NCBI GenBank assembly: GCA_012845835.1
Contig: JABAKD010000008.1
Location: 16,111,223 to 16,175,222 of the forward strand
Source of the DNA: Undaria pinnatifida
Taxonomy: Eukaryota; Sar; Phaeophyceae; Laminariales; Alariaceae
Reading direction: 5' to 3'
DNA: 64,000 nucleotides
This document shows, in pieces, positions 44,876-54,950 of this stretch. The notes beneath the pieces are model-generated. The model was given only the letters and a program-made list of their open reading frames with translations. It was not told the DNA's origin and ran no database searches. How positions within the stretch are numbered: the first letter of the stretch is position 1; the number at the start of each line of letters is the position of its first letter. Position numbers and translations under genes: made by a program.

Positions 44876-45690
44876 ATGATGGGTTCTTTATCTTCCCTGA
44901 AAGCCCCGTCCAAGTACACGTTTTCCTTCTCATTTCTCTGTGGAGGGGGCGGGGGGGGGGGGAGCGAGGGAGGAAGGGGCGGCGTCCTCCCCAAGATACT
45001 GGAGTCTGGATCTGCCACCATCGTCTTGAAATATGTGGGCCTTCCAATGGCCGTCAAAAGTTAGAGTAAGGCCGCCCCGACTTCTTCCCCTTGTTGAGTG
45101 CTCCGTCTAGTGCAATTGATGCACTTGATACCCTCTCTGAGCCCATAGCCGTCGTCAGTCAGTTCCTACGGTCTGCTAGTACTATGACGTTTTTTCTCTT
45201 TCCCTTTCCTTGCTTACTGTTCTTGTCTTGTCTTTTCTTGCTTTTCTTGTCTTTTCTTATCCTTCCACTCCGTTTTCGCTTTCCTTTCATATATTTCCTT
45301 TCCTTTCTCTTCTTTCCTTGTCTTTGTTTCTTTTTCCAATTGGCGTGCGTCTGACGTGCGTATGCATAGCGATAGGTACTACGTGTAATATATACGTCAT
45401 AGTCTTTCCCGGGTGGCAAGCGGTATAGTCGGCTGCTCCAGGTGCGAGTTGTGACGCGTATGTACCATTGTTTCCCCGGCACATCGTAGGCTGATTCTTG
45501 ATTTCACTTTTTATATGTCTCTGGCGGAGGTATGAATTGCGTCAGCTGTGGTATATTCGTGTACCACTTTTGAATTGTTTGTGATTTTCGCTGGGGTATT
45601 CCTCAGCTCCAGAGTAACGGGAGCCTGTCCTGTGACCACGGACTTGATTATGCCAGCTAGTGGGAGGACAGCAACAACAACAATACTAAT
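44876..45690 (+). mobile_element. LINE copy 3, 3' end only, inverted
   Basis: The same 3' region in plus orientation: a G run (44944-44962), CATCGTCTTGAAATATGTGG, GGCCATTGGAAGGCCC equivalent at 45040, GATGCACTTGATACC, a T/C minisatellite (45190-45335), GCGATAGGTACTACGTG, AGCCTGTCCTGTGACC and a tail GACAGCAACAACAACAATAC ending near 45690. It is head-to-head with copy 2. Confidence 0.75.
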
Positions 45691-45985
45691 TGATGGAGTA
45701 GGACACCTTCCCCTTACCTTTCTTTTTCATTCGTTGCAGCTGCACCATGTTGTTCGTGCTAGCTGCATCGGAGATGCAACGTTTCTCGGCCACACGCAGT
45801 ACCGACGTGAAATCATGTTGAACGGCATTGGCGGGAGCACGCATCCCTGCCTGAGACCTTGCCGCACGTCGAACTTATCCAAGCAATCTCCATCATCCAA
45901 CCGCACACCATTGCATGCCGTCGAGTAATTGGCGGATGACGGCTCGTATTCTCGGTGGCACAATAAAACGTTTTAATGTGCCAGG
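45691..45985 (-). pseudogene. LINE reverse transcriptase fragment
   Basis: Matches 41880-42150 of copy 1 on the same strand (TTCGTTGCAGCTGCACCATG, TCTCGGCCACACGCAGTACC, GCACGCATCCCTG, CTTGCCxCACGTCGAACTT, ATCTCCATCATCCAACCGCA). It covers the stretch just downstream of motif A. Confidence 0.75.
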
Positions 45986-47442
45986 TAACGTCGGAGCCAC
46001 ATGGTAATAATGTATCAAGGTGAACCATTACATTGAGCTCAAATCAAATTGTTCCCCAAAGGTCGGGCTGGAAAGGTTAATACGTACGAAATCTGTCTGA
46101 ACACCGAGCATATACCTGAGGCGTCTCATACATTCTGCACCTATTATACGTGATGGTCAATTTTGTAACACGGTCGGCCCAACACGTATTTCAAACCAAT
46201 GCTATCGGCACAATAAATTCACCATCCTCGACGCGAAGCAACTGAGCATGCTTCGTCACATAAACGGACACCTTCGTGGATCTTGCTCCAGAGACCTGTT
46301 TGCATCTGAACGTGATACACACTACAGCAGTGTCCAATATGGCGACGTTTTGTGCTGTTCAAGACGAGGTCTACGGCACGTATGCCTTCTAGACACGTCG
46401 AGAAAACGAACGTAAATTGGCGATCAAATCAGATGGGTCCAAATTTGGCACAAGTAATGAAAGAACGGACAGACCTGATTGAAATGTTTCGCATTTTGTA
46501 TTAGGTAGTGGTCACTTCCTTCTTTTGCTCCCGAACCTCGTGAACAAAGCAATTGGTCGCGAAATTATCCAGAGTATACCAAGAACTACCCGGTCGACAC
46601 CGACCCCTCCAGGAGACCCGGCCCCGATAGACACCGGTATCGCCCGTGTCCTTGCCTAAACCATAAACTTGGTCGGACGGCAGCGACCTTTCCGGACCCG
46701 AGTACCTATCTAATTTTTGTGCGGGGCTAAATCGGCCAGAACAATACCTGGGGGCTCGTGTGGAGGTAACCGAGCAGCAATCATCGCCGACCACGGAAGC
46801 GCTTAGCAGGATGACTGGGACCTGCCCGTATTAACCACCATGACGCTTTCCCCCGAGGCACGAGAGGGGAGCTTAGCTCCGAGTCTACCACTCTCGTATA
46901 CTAGGCACAGATGCGTCTATAATTCGCAGCGTCCGACTTGAGTATCAACCAGTCAATCGGACTAACTCACAAAGGGTGTATATGTATCATACCAGGGGTA
47001 CATCTGTACTGCTATGCAGTCATTCTTCTACCCGTAGTGCCCCTTACATAAAATAATCATGGAAGGACAGGAGTACTTCCTCTCTTGCTTCTGAGAGGTG
47101 TCGCCTCGGATTGAAGCGGTTCCCTTCTGACTTCGCTGCCAGGTATACTGCTGCACTGCTGTAAAGTCAATTTTAGTGCGGCATTTTCTCCATTGGTAAT
47201 ATCTCTTACATAAACGAACGATGGAAGAACAAAATACTCTCTCTCTTGTTGCTGAGGCGTGTATCTCCAGGTTGATCCGATACCCGCTTGCCTTCGTTGC
47301 GCTGCTGTCGAGTCTACCTATAGGCTCTATATCGTCAATCCGGTCTACGTCTACAGTTGCCGCCATTATGCGTCCACATGCGGCGCCTATTGGCGTGGTT
47401 TAGGTTGACTCCCGAATTCATTTCTACATTTTTCCGGTGCAG
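45986..47442. other. Unassigned DNA with one tandem duplication
   Basis: No domain recognised. The minus frame 46501-46794 has no known match. A ~168-bp duplication is listed separately. Confidence 0.4.
47041..47310. repeat. About 168-bp duplication
   Basis: CTTACATAAA-GATGGAAGxACAxxATACT, CTCTCTTGxTxCTGAG, TGTxTCxxxGxTTGAxxCG and CTTCGxTGCxxxTxCTGCTG occur from 47043 and again from 47209. Confidence 0.75.
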
Positions 47443-47598
47443 GAATGAGTTGCGTCAGCTGTGATATATGCGTGTACCACCTTTGGTTTGTTTGTGTTTT
47501 TACCCGGGGGTATTGCCCAGCCTCAGAATGACTGGAGCCTGTCGTGTGACCAGGGACTTGATTATACGAGTTAATGTGAGAACAACAACAACAACAAT
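47443..47598 (+). mobile_element. LINE 3'-end fragment or dependent SINE, copy 4
   Basis: Only the last ~155 bases of the cassette: GAATGAGTTGCGTCAGCTGTG, GGGGGTATTGCCCAG, AGCCTGTCxTGTGACC, GGACTTGATTATACGAG and GAGAACAACAACAACAACAA. Confidence 0.75.
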
Positions 47599-47667
47599 CG
47601 AAGAACGTGCCAGCCAGGTCTGTATACCGGCGGGAGACGGAAAGTATCGTTCACTTCAAATCGCGTA

Positions 47668-48144
47668 ATGCACGGCGCAAACACGCAACCGAGCATACAT
47701 ATAATTGCGAGCGAGCATTCAACCAATAACGAGCGAGCCTCAAATCAAAAATCAAAAATACACTCCAGCTGTGAGATAGAAGATTTTAACGAAGCTCTGC
47801 GCCATTTGGTTGCCGGGGTTCCTCACTTTGGTGGAGTTCTATACCTGACCCCAAAACAGAATTTGACGAATATTTTTGTGCTATCCGATGGACAAAGCCG
47901 TGGTCTAGGCAAAATAATTTTGGCAATAGATATGTCATTCCGACGATTTTTGGCTAAAAAGTCCCGCCATAAAGAAAATAATTTGGACAAGAAGTTATAC
48001 CTCTACCACAGCATGCACCAGCAGAACAAGCCTAAGGTTGGGGGGGTTACCCTCTTGTTCACTATCGCGTTTGCGCCGCTCGCACGAGTGACTCTTAACC
48101 TCACCAATAAAAGCAGTTCAGACGATTTTTTTGGCGCAGCGTAG
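47668..48144 (+). other. Unrecognised 158-codon open frame
   Basis: It starts MHGANTQPSIHII and includes IEDFNEALRHLVAGVPHFGG and IILAIDMSFRRFLAKKS. It has ordinary composition and is the longest non-repetitive, non-transposon ATG frame in this part. I find no domain. The segment around 48079 contains a repeated palindrome, which weakens the case. It could be a small gene, an exon, or chance. Confidence 0.25.
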
Positions 48145-48345
48145 CTAATCTTTCCGTTGCGGACTCGGATCGCAAGATGAAAACAGCAAAAAAACTCATG
48201 ACCGCAATGGAAAAGGGGTGTCACTCGCACGAGTGACCCCGAGCCGCTGCAAAAACATACATCAAACGTGACTCCTCTACCGAAGGTTTGGTCGGCACCA
48301 AAGGTTAGACCACTATGGAACAGGGGACCACTCGCGCGAGTAACC
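48073..48345. repeat. Three copies of a palindromic CTCGCRCGAG motif
   Basis: CGCTCGCACGAGTGACTC (about 48079), CACTCGCACGAGTGACCCCG (about 48221) and CACTCGCGCGAGTAACCCCG (about 48330). The last two are followed by AGCC. A fourth, CTCTCGCGCGAGTGACCCC, lies at about 43964 and a weaker one at 50370. CTCGCGCGAG is a perfect palindrome. Confidence 0.7.
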
Positions 48346-49480
48346 CCGAGCCATCGCCCTACCGTAGGTCTGGTCGTAGGCGTGGACTCAACTATTGCCT
48401 CGATCGTCTCTCGTCGAGGGTCGCAATGTATCGCCTCAATCGCGGTCGTCGACGAGGATAAACCTCACGCCAAGCTGCGCCGGGTGTGTTGTCTCACCGA
48501 GATAATGCCGCTGCACGTTGCGCCAACTCCCAAACTGGACTAAGATTTTCCGATATATCATATTTTAAGACTTTGTAGTATTTGATTTATCTCAACTTTT
48601 ATTCACCCCGAAATCTATGCATTGAACGATGCGGCGCGCCCAGCCTAACCCAAATTTGATTTACCACTTTTCCAAGTTGGGTGTTTGGTATTCGTTTAAA
48701 CCGGTCGTTGACGAAAAACTAGCGAGAATGGTGGGGACCAAAAACGTCAGTTCGAAGGTAAGTGTTGCAGGAGGTAGTCTACGGGTAACTATACATTGTT
48801 CTCATATTAAATGCTACTACTCTTATTGCCCTTTGTATTCTACATTGTTTTAAACGACCATTGTGAGCAATCGGTTATGAAGCTCATAAGGCACACTGCC
48901 AGGCGACAAACAAAACACCAGCTGAAATAATCGAGGTGTGCAATGAAGATAGCCCGAACCCTGAGTTGGATGACTGGACAAGTTATACCCTGCGTCTGCC
49001 ATTATTTCAGGTGTATAAAGGGAGGTACTGTGTATCATATTCAAGGGCGAGCAGACGAGGCAAAATAACGAATAACGAAGGACCCTCGACCAGCGATCAA
49101 ACACGCGCTACAATAGGCCTCGCTGCTGGGCTAGACCCCGGCTTCCAACGCCTACAGGGAACAGAAAAAAGCCTATCGTAGGAAGCGTCAACATGAAATG
49201 CATCCGCACAGGCAACAACAAGATGTCAAACAAAAACCTGCTTAGGTATGCCATACTGAGCTCACGTTAATATCAGCGCACGCCTTGGGTTTGCCGTATC
49301 ACGTGCACGTTGCAAGCCCGACACACGGTTTCCGTCCTGGGTGTCGCCTTGCCAGCACAGCAGACCCTATTCATCAAGAGCGTACATCAGGCTGCATAAT
49401 TTTCACCCTCCCCCCCTTCCCAGCCCTTAACCGGGGACCTTTGTTACACTGCGTAGTGAGTTGTACGTTTCGCTGTTTCG
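48346..49480. other. Unassigned DNA
   Basis: Only short frames are present (48268-48543, 48936-49181). TTATTTCAG at about 49005 could be a splice acceptor, but I cannot build a gene. Confidence 0.35.
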
Positions 49481-49744
49481 TTGGCGGCAATTTTTCTATG
49501 CGATATGGCACGGCGTATATCTAAATACCAAGAAACAGCACCGGCAAAGGGTTTGCTGAAGATCCTTATAGAAGAAGAAGTACGGAACGAACCTGGTATA
49601 TTGGACGCGTTACGAAATACGAAATCACCCATAAGTATACCCCTGTATAAGCACTACCAAGGTTCCACACTCCATAATCTCTTGAAGTTTCGAGGCGTGT
49701 ATGCGGCAGTTCTTATCTGTACGCATTTTTGCAGAGTTTATTGA
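49481..49744 (+). other. Unrecognised 87-codon open frame
   Basis: It reads MAAIFLCDMARRISKYQETA, then GLLKILIEEEVRNEPGILDA. An amphipathic, protein-like composition ends exactly where LINE-derived DNA begins at about 49745. It may be a gene end broken by that insertion. No family is recognised. Confidence 0.3.
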
Positions 49745-50165
49745 TTACACCGCCCCTACGTCTCACTACTCGCGCGTGGAAAAACCGACTACAACGCTTG
49801 CCACCCAAGAAAGACTACCACGTATATATAACACGTAATAGCTATCACTACGTATACGCACGTCAGACGCAAGTCACTCGGAAAAGGAAACAAAGCAAAG
49901 AAAAGAAAATAAAAGAAAGGAAAGGAAAGGAATGAAAATAAAAATTTCGAAAACGGACTGGAAAGATATGAAGAGACAAGAAAAACAAGAAAAGACAAGA
50001 CAAGAGGAAGCAAAGAAAGGAAAAGGAAAAAACGTAATACTAGAAGACCCTAGGAACTGACTGAAAACGGCGCTGGGCTCATTGATGGTATCAAGTGCAT
50101 CAACGGCAATGGGGAGAGAACGCAAAAAGGCGAAGAACTCAGGGCGGCCTTACGCTAACTTGTCA
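49745..50165 (-). mobile_element. LINE 3' cassette fragment, copy 5
   Basis: Matches 40290-40600 (CTCGCGTGGAAAAAxC, CACTTGCCACCC-AGAC, ATCACTACGxATACG, CTAGGAACTGACTxAAxACGGC, AATGGGGAGAGAACGCAA, GGCGGCCTTACGCTAACTTGT). It contains a 155-bp A/G-rich minisatellite (49880-50035) that is ~60 bases in copy 1. The (CAA)n tail is missing. Confidence 0.75.
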
Positions 50166-52069
50166 CGTCGTACCAGGTATGCAACCGCTCAAATTTGGTA
50201 TGCAGCGGCTCAAAATTTAAGGTGGGCAATTGTGTCTGCCGTAATCACAGCGGGGCACTCGAAAATATATGGATACACAGCGCGCGTCTACTGGATTGTG
50301 AGCGATGTCTGGTTTCTACTGCTGTAGTTTTATGCTCTTTCTTCTCTCTCTTTCTCTCCTGAGGCAGACCCGCTCGCACGAGGTTGGCGCCTTGAGTACG
50401 TAATTGGGTTAAGGGCGTAATTGTATGCAATCTCTTCTTTTGGTCTAGACCGCTCAATCGGACGACCTCACCACCGGATACTAGTAGCTCGTTTGCTGGT
50501 CATATTGCCTGTGAATGTTCGCTCGATAATGTCAGACCCCTCTGGCTTTGATATAGCCTTGGCTGGCTGTACTTTTTATTTTGTCGTATGTCGTGTGCAG
50601 CCTGCTCTCTCTCTCACCTTGTGATTGAGCTGGCGTGTACGATATTTTAGCGTAGATCGTGTTCAGCTGCTACGAAAGGTCGGCTTGAGCATTCTATCTG
50701 CCGAACTCACAAGCCATTATATTTGCCGAGCCTTCAGCGGAGGGGGGCAAAATATTTTTAGGCATGTGCGACATAATTTCTGTTTGGAGATGATAGTGCT
50801 CCCCATCCTCCATGGTGGGAAAACGCCTCGCAAATCTCAACAAAAATGCTCTTCAAGTATCAAACCTTAACTGAGCTCAGAACGCTGAGGACAGACAAAA
50901 TATGAAAGCAACTACGACAGAGGAAGATGGCCCAAGCCGTCAATAGCAGTGTGTTTGATCGTATACCAGGTGCTGATGCGCCTACTTCTGCGGCGGCCAC
51001 TGCCGCAGTTGCCGCTCCTGCTGTTGTTGAAATCTCAAGTACATAAGAGTTGTGCGGGAGCCGTGGTTGGTGCTGTTCTGTTTTTCTCTAGGTTTCTGTG
51101 TTATTTGCTTGATGACACAGTTCGTTGTTGCTCTTGTTTATTGCGCCGGCTTCCAGGGTTTATTTCTCTATATTCAAACATACTTTTATGGAATGTACCC
51201 CTTTGCTGATGCTGGTGTTGCCCCCCCTTCATTATTCTCTCTTCTTAATGCAGCCTGAGATAGTAGGAGGCCTATCATGAGCATACGCCATACGTCGTCC
51301 ATTTCAAACCTTATGCACATATACAAGGGGCTCCGCCAGTGGCCTAGAGAGGGCCGCCGACGAAGCTAATTTCCGCACGTGACATTAACAGTAAAAGGAA
51401 ATATAGTTAGGAATCGGGAACCGATACGAAAAACAGGTTGGTTGTTGTTCATGGAGGGAATTGGGCGTTATGTTCTTAGTTTTTTTTTGCGGAGTACATC
51501 CGTGGCTTTCTTTGACAGCAGCTGGATCGCGATTGTGGAAATTCCAAGTGGATACCGCACCAGACGGTGCTGGCAGACTCGTTGAACACGGGAACAGACA
51601 AAGCTTTTGTTTAGAGCTGGACAGCGGTCACTCACTGGACCAGAAAATTCGTCGTTCCGTGAGTCTCGAGTTCATCGCTAGAAAGCGAATCGGGGAATTA
51701 GCTAGAGCAAGAAGCAACATCGAAGGCGAAGCGCTTCATACGAGGCACCAGGGCCCGTGAAAAGTGTTTTACTAATCCCCGACGGGAAAGAGTATTAGTC
51801 GGAACGATGAACAATGACTGTAGCGACGCCTGGTGACCCGGGGCCTGGCTGATCAACACCGTTATATATTTATTTGATCCCTTGGTAAGTGCGGAGACAC
51901 CCTTGCCCCAGAACGGAGAATGACTCCAGCAACGAACATTCGTTCCACGGGAATAATTTATACAGCGTGTATAACTACCCCAACAAAGGCAAAACACACA
52001 ACAATAAAACAAAGGGAATAATAACTTCGATAAACTAACGCCGAGCCACCAGAAGCAGACATCACACTG
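50166..52069. other. Unassigned DNA
   Basis: No transposon or gene family recognised. The minus frame 51698-52210 (170 codons) overlaps the following tandem repeat and is Ser/Phe/Cys-rich. I treat it as chance. Confidence 0.35.
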
Positions 52070-53600
52070 CTGAGTATGAAGCGGAAATTGCCGGTCGATT
52101 TTAAAGTTTACACTCAATGTAACACCAACCGTATTCCGACCGAAACTGAACTCTGGACTGATTCTTGTGAAGGAAATCAAACGCGGAAACGACCGATCGA
52201 TCAAGAACATGTTCTCAGTACACTCAGAGTTCGGTCACCCAAAGGAGGGGAAGCACCCGATAATCAATTATAATAAACAACACCAAACATCATGCCACCC
52301 AAGGAGGAACCCATGGCGATTCACGGCCGAAGCCAGCGAAAGGCGGGAATGGACGTTCAATTGTAGAACGTACGCACCGTGTCAAACATACTCTAAAAAG
52401 GAAAGCCGTGGCAAATCGTTCGATTTTCGAGCTTAAGACTCACTGTCTAGCCACCCCAAAGACCAAAACACCCCCGAAAATCAATCTAAGAAAAGCAATA
52501 CATATAACACCAACCTCACTTTAATTGACGCAGAATTATTTTGTTGAAGGAACCAAAAGCAGGGACATCTGTTCGGTATAAAAGCTTATACTTAGTGTCT
52601 AGACATCCCAAGGAAGAAAGCTCCGCAAATCAATCAAAGAGAATATAAAACACATGTTACAACAACCTCATTTCATCCGAAGCAGGACGCTGAACGAACT
52701 CTGGCGAAGAAAACCAAAAAGGGGAACGACCATCAAATGTCGACACCGCAAGGAAGCAACATGCAGGAACGGACATCCAATTGTAGAACTTACACACCGT
52801 ATCAAACATACCTCAAAAAAGGAAAAGCCGGGGCCGACCGCTCGATTTTCGAGCTTAGCACTCAATGTCTAGATACCCCAGGACGCGTGCTACGATAGAG
52901 GTTGCACGTTACTCCTGGAATGGTTTCAGACTGGCGGGGCTCCTTAACCCCAAATCGTTAAAAATAGGCCATTTTGGGGGTGTAGTTTTTGTTGCGTACC
53001 TAGGCCATGGCCTTACTTCTCCGGAAGCATTTTGAAATTTCTCCATTCAGTTTCTGGGAGAGGTCATAAGCTCTCAAATGGAGGAACTCAGAAAAATGTC
53101 GGTGTACCTCTATCGTATCACGCGTCCCAAGGACGAAAACACCCCCAACAATCAACGTAAGAAAACCATACATGTAACACCAACCTCATTTTAACTGACG
53201 CGGAATTATAATGCTGAAGGAACCAAACGAGGGGACGACTTTTCGGTTTACAAGCTTATACTTAGTGTCTAGACACCCCAAGGAAGGAAACCCGGACAAT
53301 CACCCGAAGACAATATTGAACACATGTTACAACGACCTCATTCCATCCGAAGAAAGATTCTGGACAAACTCTGATGAAGAAAACCAAAAACGGGAACGAT
53401 AATCAAATGTCGACACCCCAAGGAAGGAAACACCCACCCAACTACCAAAAACGAAGCGTACTCAACATGGAAGTCAACCGAAGCACTCTGGTTGAACACC
53501 GTACCGAAGAGCTCAACAGTAGAAGCTTTGAATCGACAAAACCGACATCGCGTTGCCTTCAGGCTTTCAAGCCGCCACGATAAAACGACCAACGGCACGA
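52070..53600. repeat. Degenerate tandem array, about 140-150 bp units
   Basis: GCTTAxxACTxAxTGTCTAGACACCCCAAGGAAGGAAA recurs (broken by mismatches) near 52430, 52590, 52740, 52855, 53255 and 53405. Each copy is followed by AATCAATC-AAGA, CACATGTTACAACxACCTCATT and AAACCAAAAxxGGGAACGA. A MITE interrupts one unit at 52881. Confidence 0.75.
52881..53127. mobile_element. 247-bp MITE with near-perfect 22-bp terminal inverted repeats
   Basis: The left end GGACGCGTGCTACGATAGAG (52881-52902 in full) is the reverse complement of the right end (53106-53127) except for one base. The interior contains no ORF of interest. Flanks are TACCC-CA before and CA-AGGACG after, consistent with a 2-bp CA duplication inside the array motif CCCCAAGGA. 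A decayed relative lies at 5642-5888. The superfamily is unclear: the duplication does not fit the TA of Tc1/mariner nor the 3 bp of Harbinger. Confidence 0.85.
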
Positions 53601-53714
53601 GGCCGAAAGGATTGCAGGTAATCAGCATCCATCTTAAAGCCTTGGGGAGCAGCAGCTTCCGGTAAAACGAGGGAATCGTAGTGGCGTGAGGCACCATCGT
53701 AGATCTAGTATCAT
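53601..53714. other. Spacer between two arrays
   Basis: Nothing recognised. Confidence 0.4.
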
Positions 53715-54115
53715 CTGGGACGGATGGTGCCGCAGATTGTTTGTACCAAATAGAGGGAGTAAACGAAATACACTTAACCCGTAAAGAGTGGATTGACAGA
53801 GTTAACAGGCATTCATGGAGGTATAAAGAACGATCTAAACACCTAGATTTAGTACCTTATCGCGAAAGTCTGTTGCCGCAGATTTATCGTACCAAATAAG
53901 GGGGGGTCAACGAAATAAACTTACCCAGGAAAGATTAATATGAACTTGACCCGTATAGAGTGAAATGACACAGTGCAATAGCACTCTTGGATTTTAAAAA
54001 GAACAACCTAAATATCTAGAGTACTAGACTATGGCAAAAGCCTAGGGCGGCGGATTGTTTGTACCAAATAGAGGGAGTAAACGCACTAACCTTTCCCTGA
54101 AAAGATTCTACTCAA
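53715..54115. repeat. Tandem repeat, 146-173 bp units, three copies
   Basis: GCAGATTGTTTGTACCAAAT-AGAGGGAGTAAACG occurs at about 53731, 53877 and 54050. Copies share AACTTAxCCxG, CCCGTAxAGAGTG, ATTGACA and AGAACxAxCTAAAxAxCTAGA. Confidence 0.8.
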
Positions 54116-54117
54116 TA

Positions 54118-54530
54118 TGACCTGACGAAGCACACATACATGTGCATTTTTCACTCCAATGAGACGACGAAGCACACACGCGCACTTGCTGCATTTCAAT
54201 GAGATATGTGACGTAGCAACTTGTTGGTGTTGTTGCTGTTGTTGTCATTCTCACATGTTACTAGTCGCCACAATAATATGCAGTTCGTGGTCGCAGGACA
54301 GATTCCAATAACACTGGAGTGGAATAATACCTCGTATGTAGGTATGTTGGTGTGTTCAGACGATACAATGCAGTCCATGGTCGCAGGACAGACTTCAATA
54401 AATCTGGAGTGGAAGAATAACTCGTATGTATGTGAGTAGGTGTGATCAGACGAATACCTCACTTCACTTGAATGAGACATGCGACGAAGCACTGCACGCA
54501 TGTATGTGTGTGTTCAGATGAATCAACGGG
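54118..54530. repeat. LINE 3'-end fragment (copy 6) embedded in a short repeat
   Basis: In minus orientation, a GTTGTTGCTGTTGTTGTCATTC tail at about 54225 is followed by TCGCAGGACAGATTCCAATA at 54291 and a second TCGCAGGACAGACTTCAATA at 54381 (90-bp duplication). On both sides, AATGAGACATGCGACGAAGC-like 60-70 bp repeats occur (54130, 54160, 54470). Confidence 0.7.
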
Positions 54531-54950
54531 AACTCTTAATTTCCTCAATGAAACGCAAGGACACGCAAACGAAACTTCGCAATCAGCGCCGACAGCTAAG
54601 ACACCACGGCCACGGACAGCGAGGTAAGGGAAATAGTGGGCGACGTTGAGGCGCAGGCAATCATATGAGTAAGGAATATTACCTCTGAGCGCTGAGGTGC
54701 AAGTGGCGGAATTACGCGTACTCTGAAACCGGTACACACACAATTCTCCGCTCTACCGCTCGCAACCCGGCCCCTGGCGACCGCACGCCCGTGCAACGCC
54801 CGCCCCACACATAAACCCTGGGTGTCCGCGGCGACGCAACCGCCGGCGAGTCCCAACAACGCCAGCAGGGGGCATGAAAAGCCTCTCCCGGGGACGGCTC
54901 GCGCTCTTCCCCGAAAGGTAGAGAATGAAAAAAACAAAAAAGGCAAATCC
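54531..54950. other. Unassigned DNA
   Basis: GC-rich around 54760-54900 with Arg/Pro-rich frames on both strands. No domain recognised. Confidence 0.35.

Noticed and set aside
47028-47366. 112-codon minus frame as a gene
   Set aside because: It spans a 168-bp tandem duplication and has no recognisable domain.
51698-52210. 170-codon minus frame as a secreted or membrane protein
   Set aside because: It runs into a degenerate tandem array. Similar low-quality frames occur in other array units, and no domain is recognisable.
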